Position numbers and translations under genes: made by a program. A DNA stretch of 64,000 nucleotides. Origin: Flavobacterium sp. UMI-01 (GTDB taxonomy: Bacteria; Bacteroidota; Bacteroidia; Flavobacteriales; Flavobacteriaceae). Location of the stretch: assembly GCF_019656315.1 (NCBI RefSeq), contig NZ_BPLU01000069.1:62001-126000 (forward strand), given 5' to 3'. Positions within the stretch are counted from its first letter, which is position 1. Each line of letters opens with the position of its first letter. The notes under the pieces are model-generated. The model had not been told where the DNA came from. It saw nothing but the letters and a program-made list of their open reading frames with translations, and did no database searches. This document shows positions 17,238-26,242 of this stretch, piece after piece.

Positions 17238-18161
17238 TTATTCGGATTTTAAAAAACTTATGTTTCTTTTTAAACCTTCGAATTTGGTCCGTTTTAAAGG
17301 CGAATTTTTGAATACTGCCCTAAAAGTTTCTTCTGTAATTTCTTCCCATTCTTTTTTGGATATAGAAAGAATTTGTGGATTAGAAGTTAATAACGGTTCA
17401 TTATGGGGGTTTGAAAATCGATTCCACGGACAAACATCTTGACAAACATCACATCCAAAAGCCCAATCATCAAACTGACCTTTCATCTCCAATGGAATGC
17501 TTTCTTTTAATTCAATTGTAAAATAGGAAATACATTTGCTACCGTCCACCACGTAAGGAGCAACAATAGCTTGAGTGGGACAAGCATCTAAACAAGCCGT
17601 ACAAGTACCACAATGATCCGTTGTAGGTGTATCATAATCTAATTCAAGATCAATAATCAATTCGGCTATAAAATAAAACGAACCGACTTTTTGAGTAATT
17701 AAATTGCTATTCTTTCCTATCCACCCCAAACCCGACTTTGCAGCCCACGCCTTGTCTAAAACAGGAGCAGAATCTACAAAAGCTCTTCCAGAAACCTCCC
17801 CGATTGTATTTTGAATTGAAAACAACAATTCTTTTAATTTTTCTTTTATAACAAAATGATAATCGGCACCGTAAGCATATTTAGAAATTTTATAACTATC
17901 GGCAACCTGAGTATTAGAAGGAAAATAATTCAACAAAAGTGACACCACACTTTTACTACCCTCAACGAGTTTAGTAGGATCAAGCCGTTTGTCAAAATGA
18001 TTTTCCATATAGGACATTTGTCCGTTATGATTTTTGTTCAACCAAGATTCTAAACGAGGTGCCTCTTGTTCTAAAAAACCTGCTTTAGCAATACCACATG
18101 ATAAAAAACCAAGGCGCTTTGCCTCGTCTTTAATAAATTGAGTATGTTCTTTTTTAGTAAT
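17238..18161 (-). CDS. queG: Epoxyqueuosine reductase QueG, with unusual start
   Basis: QueG is the cobalamin- and iron-sulfur-dependent enzyme that performs the last step of queuosine synthesis on tRNA. The catalytic-region VDSAPVLDKAWA and two 4Fe-4S motifs, CGTCTACLDACP and CDVCQDVCP, are present. Homologous sequence is readable upstream to about KKEHTQFIKDEAKRLGF, giving 307 residues if it starts at ATT 18161, the normal length. There is no ATG, GTG or TTG between the upstream in-frame stop (near 18179) and the TTG at 18041, and a start there would delete 40 conserved residues. I chose the ATT as the probable start. A frameshift or lost start codon is the alternative. Confidence 0.8.
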   Translation of the reverse strand: MTKKEHTQFIKDEAKRLGFLSCGIAKAGFLEQEAPRLESWLNKNHNGQMSYMENHFDKRLDPTKLVEGSKSVVSLLLNYFPSNTQVADSYKISKYAYGADYHFVIKEKLKELLFSIQNTIGEVSGRAFVDSAPVLDKAWAAKSGLGWIGKNSNLITQKVGSFYFIAELIIDLELDYDTPTTDHCGTCTACLDACPTQAIVAPYVVDGSKCISYFTIELKESIPLEMKGQFDDWAFGCDVCQDVCPWNRFSNPHNEPLLTSNPQILSISKKEWEEITEETFRAVFKNSPLKRTKFEGLKRNISFLKSE

Positions 18162-18255
18162 AACGCAAGTAGTAAAATGTTAAACACAGAATATATACCA
18201 CACCATTTTTCTTTTCTATACAAATAATAGGAAGTACCTGTTTTACTTTTGGAAT

Positions 18256-19278
18256 TTAAAACAAGCCCCCTTGACTATTTGTTCTAATTTTACCTAGATG
18301 CTTATAAGCCTTATCGGTAACTTCTCGTCCTCTTGGTGTACGCATAATAAATCCTTCTTGAATCAAAAAAGGCTCATACACCTCCTCTATGGTCTCACTA
18401 CTTTCAGAAACCGCAGTAGCTAATGTAGATAACCCAACAGGACCGCCTTTGAATTTATCAATGATGGTATTCAAAATTTTATTATCCATCTCATCCAATC
18501 CATTTGCATCTACATTAAGAGCCTTAAGACTGTACCGAGCAATTTCGATATCAATAGTCCCGTTGCCTTTAATTTGAGCAAAATCACGCACACGACGTAA
18601 TAAAGCATTAGCAATACGAGGAGTACCACGACTGCGACCTGCAATTTCTATAGCTGCCTCAAGCGAAATAGGCATTTTTAATATGGAAGCCGAACGCTCA
18701 ACAATAGAAGTTAACAGTTCAGTTGTATAATATTGCAAACGTGAAGATATTCCAAAGCGAGCACGCATAGGTGCCGTTAAAAGTCCAGAACGTGTCGTAG
18801 CACCAATAAGTGTAAATGGATTCAAATTAATCTGAACAGTTCTTGCATTAGGCCCCGATTCAATCATGATATCAATTTTGAAATCCTCCATAGCCGAATA
18901 CAAATATTCCTCAACCACAGGGCTCAAACGATGAATTTCGTCAATAAACAAAACATCTCGTTCCTCTAAATTCGTCAACAATCCAGCTAAATCACCTGGT
19001 TTATCCAAAACAGGACCAGAAGTAATTTTAATTCCAACATTCAATTCGTTAGCTAAAATATTAGCCAGCGTTGTTTTACCCAAACCAGGAGGTCCATGAA
19101 AAAGAGCATGGTCTAAAGCTTCATTTCTTTGATTAGCCGCAGCAACAAATACTTTCAAATTTTCCAAAACCTGGTCTTGACCGGCAAAATCGTCAAAAGA
19201 TAATGGACGTAATTTTTTTTCTAAATCGAATTCTTCAGCACCAAAATTATTGGTAGTAGGGTCTAAGTTTTCATTCAT
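18256..19278 (-). CDS. ruvB: Holliday junction helicase RuvB
   Basis: From the ATG at 19278 (MNENLDPTT) the protein has 340 residues, the usual RuvB size; a start at 19296 would add six unlikely residues upstream of the promoter element. It is the AAA+ motor of RuvAB: Walker A GPPGLGKTT at residues 62-70, Walker B DEIH at 113-116, sensor region GATTRSGLL, and a C-terminal winged helix (RTPRGREVTDKAYKHLG). It migrates Holliday junctions together with RuvA, encoded at 13562-14143. It is read alone, between the act-cox terminator and queG. Confidence 0.97.
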   Translation of the reverse strand: MNENLDPTTNNFGAEEFDLEKKLRPLSFDDFAGQDQVLENLKVFVAAANQRNEALDHALFHGPPGLGKTTLANILANELNVGIKITSGPVLDKPGDLAGLLTNLEERDVLFIDEIHRLSPVVEEYLYSAMEDFKIDIMIESGPNARTVQINLNPFTLIGATTRSGLLTAPMRARFGISSRLQYYTTELLTSIVERSASILKMPISLEAAIEIAGRSRGTPRIANALLRRVRDFAQIKGNGTIDIEIARYSLKALNVDANGLDEMDNKILNTIIDKFKGGPVGLSTLATAVSESSETIEEVYEPFLIQEGFIMRTPRGREVTDKAYKHLGKIRTNSQGGLF

Positions 19279-19282
19279 ACCA

Positions 19283-19290
19283 CAAAGATA
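19283..19290 (-). promoter_or_regulatory. -7 element directly before ruvB
   Basis: TATCTTTG on the minus strand ends only 4 bases before the ruvB ATG. A transcript starting 5-7 bases downstream would begin at or beside the start codon, so a leaderless mRNA is possible. Confidence 0.45.
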
Positions 19291-19312
19291 TAACAAGTTA
19301 GAATAAAAAAAT

Positions 19313-19340
19313 AATGCCTTTCTAAAAACAGAAAGGCATT
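19313..19340 (-). terminator. Terminator of the act-cox operon
   Basis: A perfect 11-bp stem (AATGCCTTTCT with AGAAAGGCATT) and a 6-nt loop follow the coxA stop by about 20 bases. On the minus strand a run ATTTTTTTATTC follows the stem. Confidence 0.85.
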
Positions 19341-19359
19341 ACTTTAATTTATTAATATC

Positions 19360-21156
19360 CTAGTGATGTAAAACTTCTTCACCTGGCTTCATTGGTACAT
19401 TTTGAGGAACATAGTCTTCATCATGACCTGGATTAGAATAATCATAAGGCCATCTATGAACTTCAGGAATTTCACCTGGCCAGTTTCCGTGAATATGCTC
19501 CACTGGAGCAGTCCATTCTAACGTATTCGATTTCCAAGGATTTTGCTCTGCTTTCTTACCGTAGAAAATACTAACAAAGAAGTTGTACAAGAATACCAAT
19601 TGGAATGCTCCTCCAATTAAAGCAAAAGTTGTAATCAATACATTTACATTTTGCAAATCATCAAACAGAGGGAAGTTGGTATTAGTGTAGTAACGTCTTG
19701 GTAAACCAGCTAAACCTATAAAGTGCATTGGGAAAAATACTCCATAAGCACATACAGCTGTAATCCAGAAGTGAACATACCCTAAGTTTTTGTTCAACAT
19801 TCTACCAAACATTCTTGGGAACCAATGATAGATACCTGCAAACATTCCATATAAAGCAGATATACCCATTACTAAGTGGAAGTGAGCCACAACAAAATAA
19901 GTATCATGTACATTAATATCAAGAGTACTATCACCCAAAATAATTCCTGTTAAACCACCTGTGATAAAAGTAGAAACCAAACCGATAGAAAACAACATCG
20001 CAGGGTTCATTTGTAAATTACCTTTCCAAAGAGTTGTGATGTAGTTAAATGCTTTTACCGCTGAAGGAATAGCAATTAATAGAGTTGTAAAAGTAAACAC
20101 AGACCCTAAAAACGGATTCATACCAGAGATAAACATGTGGTGACCCCATACAATCGTTGATAAGAAAGCAATTGCTAAGATAGACATAATCATCGCACGG
20201 TAACCAAAAATAGGTTTACGTGAATTCGTCGCAATAATTTCAGAAGTGATACCTAATGCTGGCAATAATACAATATATACCTCAGGGTGTCCTAAGAACC
20301 AAAACAAGTGCTCAAACAATACAGGAGAACCTCCTTGGTAGTGTAAAACTTCACCAGCGATATAAATATCTGACAAGAAGAATGATGTTCCAAAACTTCT
20401 ATCAAAAATCAACAACAACGCTGCCGATAATAATACTGGGAAAGAAACAATACCAATAATTGCAGTTACAAAAAATGCCCAAATTGTCAAAGGCAATCTA
20501 GTCATAGACATTCCCTTTGTTCTCAAGTTAATAACCGTTACAACATAATTCAAAGACCCCATCAAAGAAGAAGCAATGAAGATAGCCATAGAAACCAACC
20601 ATAAAGTCATCCCCGTACCAGAACCTGGAATGGCTTGTGGCAAAGCACTCAAAGGTGGATAAATTGTCCATCCAGCTGAAGCTGGTCCAGCCTCTACAAA
20701 CAAAGAGCAAACCATGATTACACTTGATAAAAAGAACAACCAATATGAAATCATGTTCATAAATCCTGAAGCCATATCACGAGCACCAATTTGAAGTGGA
20801 ATTAGTAAGTTACTAAAAGTACCACTCAAACCTGCGGTGAGCACAAAGAATACCATTATCGTACCATGTATCGTAACTAATGCTAAGTAAATATCATTAG
20901 CCATTACCCCATCAGGAGCAAATTTATCACCTAATAAAATATTAAATATTTTAAAAGATTCTTCTGGCCATGCTAATTGCATTCTAAAAAGCATAGACAT
21001 ACCTACACCAATAACCCCCATAATAATACCTGTAATAAGATATTGCTTGGCAATCATTTTGTGATCAATACTAAAAATGTATTTAGTAATGAATGTGTCT
21101 TTATGGTGATGTTCGTGTTCGTGATCGTGTCCGTGATCGTGACCTACTGCTGACAT
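19360..21156 (-). CDS. coxA: Cytochrome c oxidase subunit I
   Basis: A protein of 598 residues and about 12 transmembrane helices. It carries the heme and CuB centre that reduces oxygen to water and pumps protons. Ligands are visible: TIHGTIM (low-spin heme a), GHPEVYIVLLPALG (CuB His and the cross-linked Tyr), VWGHHMFISG (two CuB His), and HDTYFVVAHFHLVMG (high-spin and low-spin heme His). The N-terminus is a His/Asp/Glu-rich tail (GHDHGHDHEHEHHHKD) that could bind metal ions. It is the last gene of the act-cox operon, 30 bases after coxB, and a strong terminator follows. Confidence 0.97.
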   Translation of the reverse strand: MSAVGHDHGHDHEHEHHHKDTFITKYIFSIDHKMIAKQYLITGIIMGVIGVGMSMLFRMQLAWPEESFKIFNILLGDKFAPDGVMANDIYLALVTIHGTIMVFFVLTAGLSGTFSNLLIPLQIGARDMASGFMNMISYWLFFLSSVIMVCSLFVEAGPASAGWTIYPPLSALPQAIPGSGTGMTLWLVSMAIFIASSLMGSLNYVVTVINLRTKGMSMTRLPLTIWAFFVTAIIGIVSFPVLLSAALLLIFDRSFGTSFFLSDIYIAGEVLHYQGGSPVLFEHLFWFLGHPEVYIVLLPALGITSEIIATNSRKPIFGYRAMIMSILAIAFLSTIVWGHHMFISGMNPFLGSVFTFTTLLIAIPSAVKAFNYITTLWKGNLQMNPAMLFSIGLVSTFITGGLTGIILGDSTLDINVHDTYFVVAHFHLVMGISALYGMFAGIYHWFPRMFGRMLNKNLGYVHFWITAVCAYGVFFPMHFIGLAGLPRRYYTNTNFPLFDDLQNVNVLITTFALIGGAFQLVFLYNFFVSIFYGKKAEQNPWKSNTLEWTAPVEHIHGNWPGEIPEVHRWPYDYSNPGHDEDYVPQNVPMKPGEEVLHH

Positions 21157-21186
21157 AAATGTTTACTTTAAATTTTCTTAATAATA

Positions 21187-22335
21187 TTATTTAACTGCTG
21201 CCACATTAGCAACTACTACAGTATCCTTAGCATTAGCATCAGTTTCTGTTGCAGCTTCAGCAGGAGCATTAGCTTCTTTAATTTGTTGAGATAAAACAAC
21301 TTGTTCCTTCAACCACTTTTTGTAATCTTCTGGAGTATCTACAACAATCTTCATTTGCATATTGTAGTGAGATGCTCCACAAATTTTGTTACAAATAAGG
21401 ACATAGTCAAATGTATAAGGATCTAATCCTGTTTCCCCTTTTGCAATTAACTCAGCTGATTTTTTAGCTCTCAATTCATTAATGTGAGCAACTTTTTCTA
21501 CCATATAAGGCAATTCTCTGTATTCTGCTGTAGTGTAAATTGGCTCAAAAGCAAATTCAGTAACCATACCTGGAACACAGTTCATTTGTGCTCTAAAGTG
21601 TGGCATATAGGCTGAGTGCAATACATCTTGAGATCTCATCTTGAAATGAACCTTTTTACCTTTAGGGATATGCAATTCAGAAACAACAATATCATCTTGT
21701 GCATTTGGATCTGATAAGTCAACACCCAAAGCATTAACACCTTCAATAAATCTTACATTAGCTTTACCAAGAACATTGTCTTCACCAGCATAACGAGCAG
21801 ACCATTTAAACTGTTGTGCATATAATTCGATTACTACAGTATCTTCTTCTTCATCAATAAACATGATGTTAGTCCAAGCATACAATCCGTATAAAATTAA
21901 TCCAGCCAAAACGACTGCAGGAATAATACTCCAGATCGCCTCTAATTTATTATTATCAGCAAAATATAACGCTTTTTGACCTTGTTTTCCTCTATATTTA
22001 AAAGAAAAATAGTGAAGTAAAACTTGAGTAATCGCCTGAACAGTAAACAATAAAACCCATGAAATATTCATTAAGTTATCAACTTGTCCACCATGAGCCG
22101 AAGCAGGAGTATGAAGTGCTAAACCTCCCCATTTCAATAATCCATAAATAGTAAAGATATAAATGAAAGCTAAAAAACCAAACATTAAATATCCCTGAAG
22201 ATTATTATCTTTATCAGTAGCAACTTGTGAATTGTCCGCATTTGAACCCACTTGCGTAAGATCAAAAATCTTGGTCAATTGCCACAAAGCAACTGCTAAT
22301 AAAACTAAAACTATAATTACCAACAAACTTGTCAT
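21187..22335 (-). CDS. coxB: Cytochrome c oxidase subunit II
   Basis: The protein has 382 residues: a signal-like first helix, then three or so membrane segments, then the periplasmic cupredoxin domain. The CuA ligands are present: the early His in DVLHSAYMPHF and the cluster CNKICGASHYNMQM, including the Cys pair, His and Met. It receives electrons, here probably from the mono-heme ActE or the ActA hemes, and passes them to subunit I. The N-terminus is longer than in proteobacterial CoxB, as is usual in Bacteroidota. An Ala/Glu-rich tail ends the protein. It is 19 bases downstream of actF. Confidence 0.95.
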   Translation of the reverse strand: MTSLLVIIVLVLLAVALWQLTKIFDLTQVGSNADNSQVATDKDNNLQGYLMFGFLAFIYIFTIYGLLKWGGLALHTPASAHGGQVDNLMNISWVLLFTVQAITQVLLHYFSFKYRGKQGQKALYFADNNKLEAIWSIIPAVVLAGLILYGLYAWTNIMFIDEEEDTVVIELYAQQFKWSARYAGEDNVLGKANVRFIEGVNALGVDLSDPNAQDDIVVSELHIPKGKKVHFKMRSQDVLHSAYMPHFRAQMNCVPGMVTEFAFEPIYTTAEYRELPYMVEKVAHINELRAKKSAELIAKGETGLDPYTFDYVLICNKICGASHYNMQMKIVVDTPEDYKKWLKEQVVLSQQIKEANAPAEAATETDANAKDTVVVANVAAVK

Positions 22336-22354
22336 CTGTTTATCTCTTTAAATA

Positions 22355-23704
22355 TTAATAATGAAAATGCTTACTTTCTTCTATAAATGGATTTCTTTTT
22401 GGTAACAAAGGCGCTTTAGTCAATGCAGAGAAAACAGCAAATATAAACAAACCAAAGAAGAAAAGAACTGATGAAACTTCAGATACTCCAATAAACCAGC
22501 GATCCCCTACAGTACCTGGCATAATCATATTGAAGAAATCAATATAGTGACCAGCTAAAATAACAACACCTGCCATTACAATAATCCAAGATAATCTCTT
22601 GAAATCAGTATTTAAAAGAATCAATAATGGGAAAACAAAATTCATAACTACAGCTCCAAAAAATGGCAAGTTGTATTCTTGAATTCGTGTAACGAAATAG
22701 GTAATTTCCTCAGGGATATCAGCGTACCATATCAACATAAACTGAGAGAACCATAAATAAGTCCAAAAGATACTGATACCAAACATGAATTTAGCTAAAT
22801 CATGTATATGACTTGTATTTACATATTCTAAAAATCCTTTAGATTTTAAGTAGATAGTTACCAAAGCAATTGTAGTAATACCACTTACAAAGAAACTAGC
22901 AAAAACATACCAAGCAAATAATGTACTGAACCAGTGTGGATCTACAGACATAATCCAATCCCAAGCCATAATAGATTCTGATACGATAAAGAATACTAAA
23001 AATCCTGCTGACATTTTGAAATTCTTTTTGTAGAAAGAATCATCATTCGCTTCATCTTGCGCCACACAATTTTTAGCAGAATAATATCTATATAAATTCC
23101 AACCAGCTAAAAATATAGCAGCTCTTACAATCCAAAATGGAAAATTTAAATACCCCGCTTTGTTTGCAATTAACTCATCATGAGCAACTACTTCTGGATC
23201 CAACCAAACAAACAAATGATTAAAATGCAAACCACATAAAATCAAAAGAATAAAGAAGATCACAGAACCATAAGGCAAATAAGCTGTGATTCCTTGCATT
23301 ACTCTAAACAAAACTGGAGACCAACCCGCTTGTGCAACTTGTTGAATAGCATAAAAAGCCAAAACACCCATTGAAAGCAACATAAAGAAAATACAAGCTA
23401 CATATAAGGCAGCCCAAGGTTTATTTTGCAATTGGTGCAATACATGATTTAAGTGCTCTGTGTGTTCAGCATCATGATGCGCATCGGCAGCTTTATCATG
23501 ATGAGCATCACCATGTGCTTCGGTAGCAGCTTTAGTTTCTTCATGATGTACAGCACCATGTCCATCATGACTCTCTGCAGCAAGAAGTGTTTCAACTTCT
23601 TGAATGTCTTTAGGTGCATTCAAAAAACCATATCCTATCCCCAAGATACCAACGGCCATAAGGATAAAAGAAAAAGTTTTTAATTTACTTGAAAATGTAT
23701 ACAT
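22355..23704 (-). CDS. actF: Alternative Complex III quinol-binding membrane subunit ActF
   Basis: The likely start is the ATG at 23704 (MYTFSSKLKTFSF), giving 449 residues; a start at 23731 would add nine. The protein has about ten transmembrane helices and a His-rich cytoplasmic or periplasmic loop near residues 55-90 (DGHGAVHHEETK, AHHDAEHTEH). It is related to NrfD and forms one of the two quinol-oxidising membrane subunits of ACIII (paired with ActC). Motifs such as AWDWIMSVDPHWFSTLF are typical of ActF. It lies between actE and coxB in the operon. Confidence 0.92.
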   Translation of the reverse strand: MYTFSSKLKTFSFILMAVGILGIGYGFLNAPKDIQEVETLLAAESHDGHGAVHHEETKAATEAHGDAHHDKAADAHHDAEHTEHLNHVLHQLQNKPWAALYVACIFFMLLSMGVLAFYAIQQVAQAGWSPVLFRVMQGITAYLPYGSVIFFILLILCGLHFNHLFVWLDPEVVAHDELIANKAGYLNFPFWIVRAAIFLAGWNLYRYYSAKNCVAQDEANDDSFYKKNFKMSAGFLVFFIVSESIMAWDWIMSVDPHWFSTLFAWYVFASFFVSGITTIALVTIYLKSKGFLEYVNTSHIHDLAKFMFGISIFWTYLWFSQFMLIWYADIPEEITYFVTRIQEYNLPFFGAVVMNFVFPLLILLNTDFKRLSWIIVMAGVVILAGHYIDFFNMIMPGTVGDRWFIGVSEVSSVLFFFGLFIFAVFSALTKAPLLPKRNPFIEESKHFHY

Positions 23705-23731
23705 ATCTATTACGATCAGTTTGTTCAACAA

Positions 23732-24277
23732 TTATAATTGGCTTTTAAGTTTAAGAACATAGTCAGCAACTAACCAACGTTCATGTGCACTTAATTGATT
23801 AGCATGAGAACCCATTGCATTTAAACCATAAGTTTCAACATGAAAAATACTACCTTCAGTAATTTCTCTATCTGCATAACTAGGTACACCCAGGAATTTT
23901 TCTCTTTCAACCAATTTACCTTTACCGTTACCAGATGCACCATGACAACTGATACAATAAATTTCATAAAGCTCTTTCCCTTTATCTGAATTTCTATCCA
24001 AAGAATCCAAAGGTGATTTTAAATTTGCTTTTGCCAATTCATAACCAGCTGTAGAATTCTCATATTCATAAGGCTCAAAACCTCTCTTAATAGTACCATC
24101 TACTGGTAATTGACCCACTTTTCCGTTCTTGAATGCATCTGACTCACCATAAGTTTCATACCCTGCTGATTCATACATATTTGGAAAGTATTGATAATTC
24201 GGTGCTTTTTTATTTTGACATGATGCCACTAAAATAGTGATGCCTAATAAAAGTGCTATTTTATATACCCTTTTCAT
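23732..24277 (-). CDS. actE: Alternative Complex III mono-heme cytochrome c ActE
   Basis: The start at 24277 (MKRVYK) gives 181 residues and a lipoprotein signal with the lipobox ITILVASC (Cys 20). An ATG at 24298 would overlap actD by 14 bases and delay the signal peptide. One c-type heme site, CISCHG, is followed by a cytochrome c fold with a Met-containing loop. As a lipid-anchored periplasmic cytochrome it is the electron exit of ACIII toward the oxidase. It lies 7 bases after the actD stop and 27 bases before actF. Confidence 0.92.
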   Translation of the reverse strand: MKRVYKIALLLGITILVASCQNKKAPNYQYFPNMYESAGYETYGESDAFKNGKVGQLPVDGTIKRGFEPYEYENSTAGYELAKANLKSPLDSLDRNSDKGKELYEIYCISCHGASGNGKGKLVEREKFLGVPSYADREITEGSIFHVETYGLNAMGSHANQLSAHERWLVADYVLKLKSQL

Positions 24278-24284
24278 ATCTTTA

Positions 24285-24809
24285 TTAATGCTTTTCAATT
24301 ACTTTAACTTCTACAGCTCCTGTACTTTGAAAGAAAGAAACTAATTCTTCTTCGTTATCATTTACAGCCACTTCCATTAAGAAATGATCATCTGTAGTTC
24401 TTACATCTGGATTTTCTGCTTCCTTAAATGGCCATAATCTACTTCTCATATAAAAAGTAATAACCATAAGGTGTGCCGCAAAAAATACAGTCATCTCAAA
24501 CATAATAGGCACAAAAGAGGGCATATTTTGAATGTAACTAAAACTTGGTTTTCCACCAATATCTTGTGGCCAATCTTGAATCATGATAAAATTCATCATT
24601 GCAGTTGCTACCGAAATACCAACACATCCATATAAGAAAGCACAAATCGCTAATCTAGTAGGAGCTATTCCCATAGCTTTATCCAATCCGTGAACAGGGA
24701 ATGGAGAAAAAACATCTTCAATATGATGATGAGCAGCACGTGTTTTTTTAACTGCAGACATCAAAATATCATCGTCATTATAAATGGCGTGTATTACTTT
24801 ATTACTCAT
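24285..24809 (-). CDS. actD: Alternative Complex III subunit ActD (DUF3341)
   Basis: A protein of 174 residues with two transmembrane helices (about 48-72 and 92-116) and the DUF3341 pattern: a soluble N-terminus with HHIEDVFSPFPVHGLDKAMG followed by RLAICAFLYG. It is a small membrane subunit of ACIII that packs against ActC and the soluble subunit ActB. No cofactor site is expected. Its start overlaps the actC stop by 8 bases, a sign of tight translational coupling. Confidence 0.92.
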   Translation of the reverse strand: MSNKVIHAIYNDDDILMSAVKKTRAAHHHIEDVFSPFPVHGLDKAMGIAPTRLAICAFLYGCVGISVATAMMNFIMIQDWPQDIGGKPSFSYIQNMPSFVPIMFEMTVFFAAHLMVITFYMRSRLWPFKEAENPDVRTTDDHFLMEVAVNDNEEELVSFFQSTGAVEVKVIEKH

Positions 24810-26205
24810 GGTGTGAATCTTTATTTGCTTCTCTTTCTCTAATATAATTATCTCCAGTTGCTTTTAATATTGTTTTAACTTCTGCTTGAGCAATCACAGG
24901 GAAAGTTCTAGAGTATAACAAAAACAATACAAAGAAGAAACCAATTGTTCCAATGAAAATTCCAATGTCAACAAATGTTGGAGAGAACATAGTCCAAGAA
25001 GACGGTAAATAATCTCTATGCAAAGAAGTAACGATAATTACGAATCTTTCAAACCACATTCCAATATTTACAACAATCGAAATAATGAAAGAAAACATAA
25101 TACTTGTTCTTAATTTTTTGAACCACATAAACTGAGGTGAAAACACATTACACGTCATCATCGACCAGTATGCCCACCAGTAAGGCCCTGTAGCTCTGTT
25201 TAAGAAAGCATATTGTTCGTATTCAACTCCTGAATACCAAGCAATAAACAACTCAGTAATATAAGCCACACCTACTATCGAACCTGTAATCATGATAATG
25301 ATATTCATCAATTCGATATGTTGTAATGTAATATATGCTTCTAAGTTTGATACTTTTCTCATAATGATAAGCAAAGTATTTACCATTGCGAATCCAGAGA
25401 ATACCGCACCAGCAACAAAGTAAGGAGGGAAAATTGTTGTATGCCAACCTGGTATTACCGATGTAGCAAAGTCCATCGATACAATTGTGTGTACTGAAAG
25501 TACAAGTGGAGTTGCCAAACCAGCAAGAACTAAAGATACTTCTTCAAAACGTTGCCAATCTTTTACTCTACCACTCCATCCAAAACTTAAAATAGAATAG
25601 ATTCTTTTATTGAAAGGAGTAATTGCTCTATCTCTCAACATTGCAAAATCAGGCAATAAACCAGTCCACCAGAAAACTAATGACACAGATAAATAAGTAG
25701 AAATTGCAAATACGTCCCAAAGTAAAGGTGAGTTAAAGTTAACCCAAAGTGAACCAAACTGATTTGGTATAGGCAATACCCAGTAAGCTAACCATGGACG
25801 TCCCATGTGGATAATTGGAAATAAACCTGCTTGAATAACTGAGAAAATTGTCATCGCCTCAGCAGAACGGTTAATCGCCATTCTCCATCTTTGACGGAAT
25901 AACAACAATACTGCCGAAATAAGAGTTCCTGCATGACCAATACCTACCCACCAAACGAAGTTAGTAATATCCCAAGCCCATCCAACTGTTTTATTTAATC
26001 CCCATGTTCCAATACCTGTAGACACGGTGTAAATGATACAACCTAACCCCCAAAGGAAAGCTGTTAATGCGATTGTGAATACAATCCACCAATGTTTATT
26101 AGCTTCTCCCTCAACAGGTGCAGCTACATCAACTGTTACATCGTGATAGCTTCTATCACCTATAACTAAAGGTTTTCTAATGCTAGAGTCATATATATGA
26201 GACAT
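24802..26205 (-). CDS. actC: Alternative Complex III NrfD-like membrane subunit ActC
   Basis: The protein has 467 residues and about ten transmembrane helices of the NrfD/PsrC fold. Family features include GIGHAGTLISAVLLLFRQ, HMGRPWLAYWVLP and SVSLVFWWTGLLPDFA. ActC carries the main quinol-binding site of ACIII and passes electrons to the iron-sulfur clusters of ActB. The gene lies between actB (37-base gap) and actD (8-base overlap). Confidence 0.93.
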   Translation of the reverse strand: MSHIYDSSIRKPLVIGDRSYHDVTVDVAAPVEGEANKHWWIVFTIALTAFLWGLGCIIYTVSTGIGTWGLNKTVGWAWDITNFVWWVGIGHAGTLISAVLLLFRQRWRMAINRSAEAMTIFSVIQAGLFPIIHMGRPWLAYWVLPIPNQFGSLWVNFNSPLLWDVFAISTYLSVSLVFWWTGLLPDFAMLRDRAITPFNKRIYSILSFGWSGRVKDWQRFEEVSLVLAGLATPLVLSVHTIVSMDFATSVIPGWHTTIFPPYFVAGAVFSGFAMVNTLLIIMRKVSNLEAYITLQHIELMNIIIMITGSIVGVAYITELFIAWYSGVEYEQYAFLNRATGPYWWAYWSMMTCNVFSPQFMWFKKLRTSIMFSFIISIVVNIGMWFERFVIIVTSLHRDYLPSSWTMFSPTFVDIGIFIGTIGFFFVLFLLYSRTFPVIAQAEVKTILKATGDNYIREREANKDSHHE

Positions 26206-26242
26206 ATTCCTTTATCTGTTTCTTAATTAATAATTATTTTTA

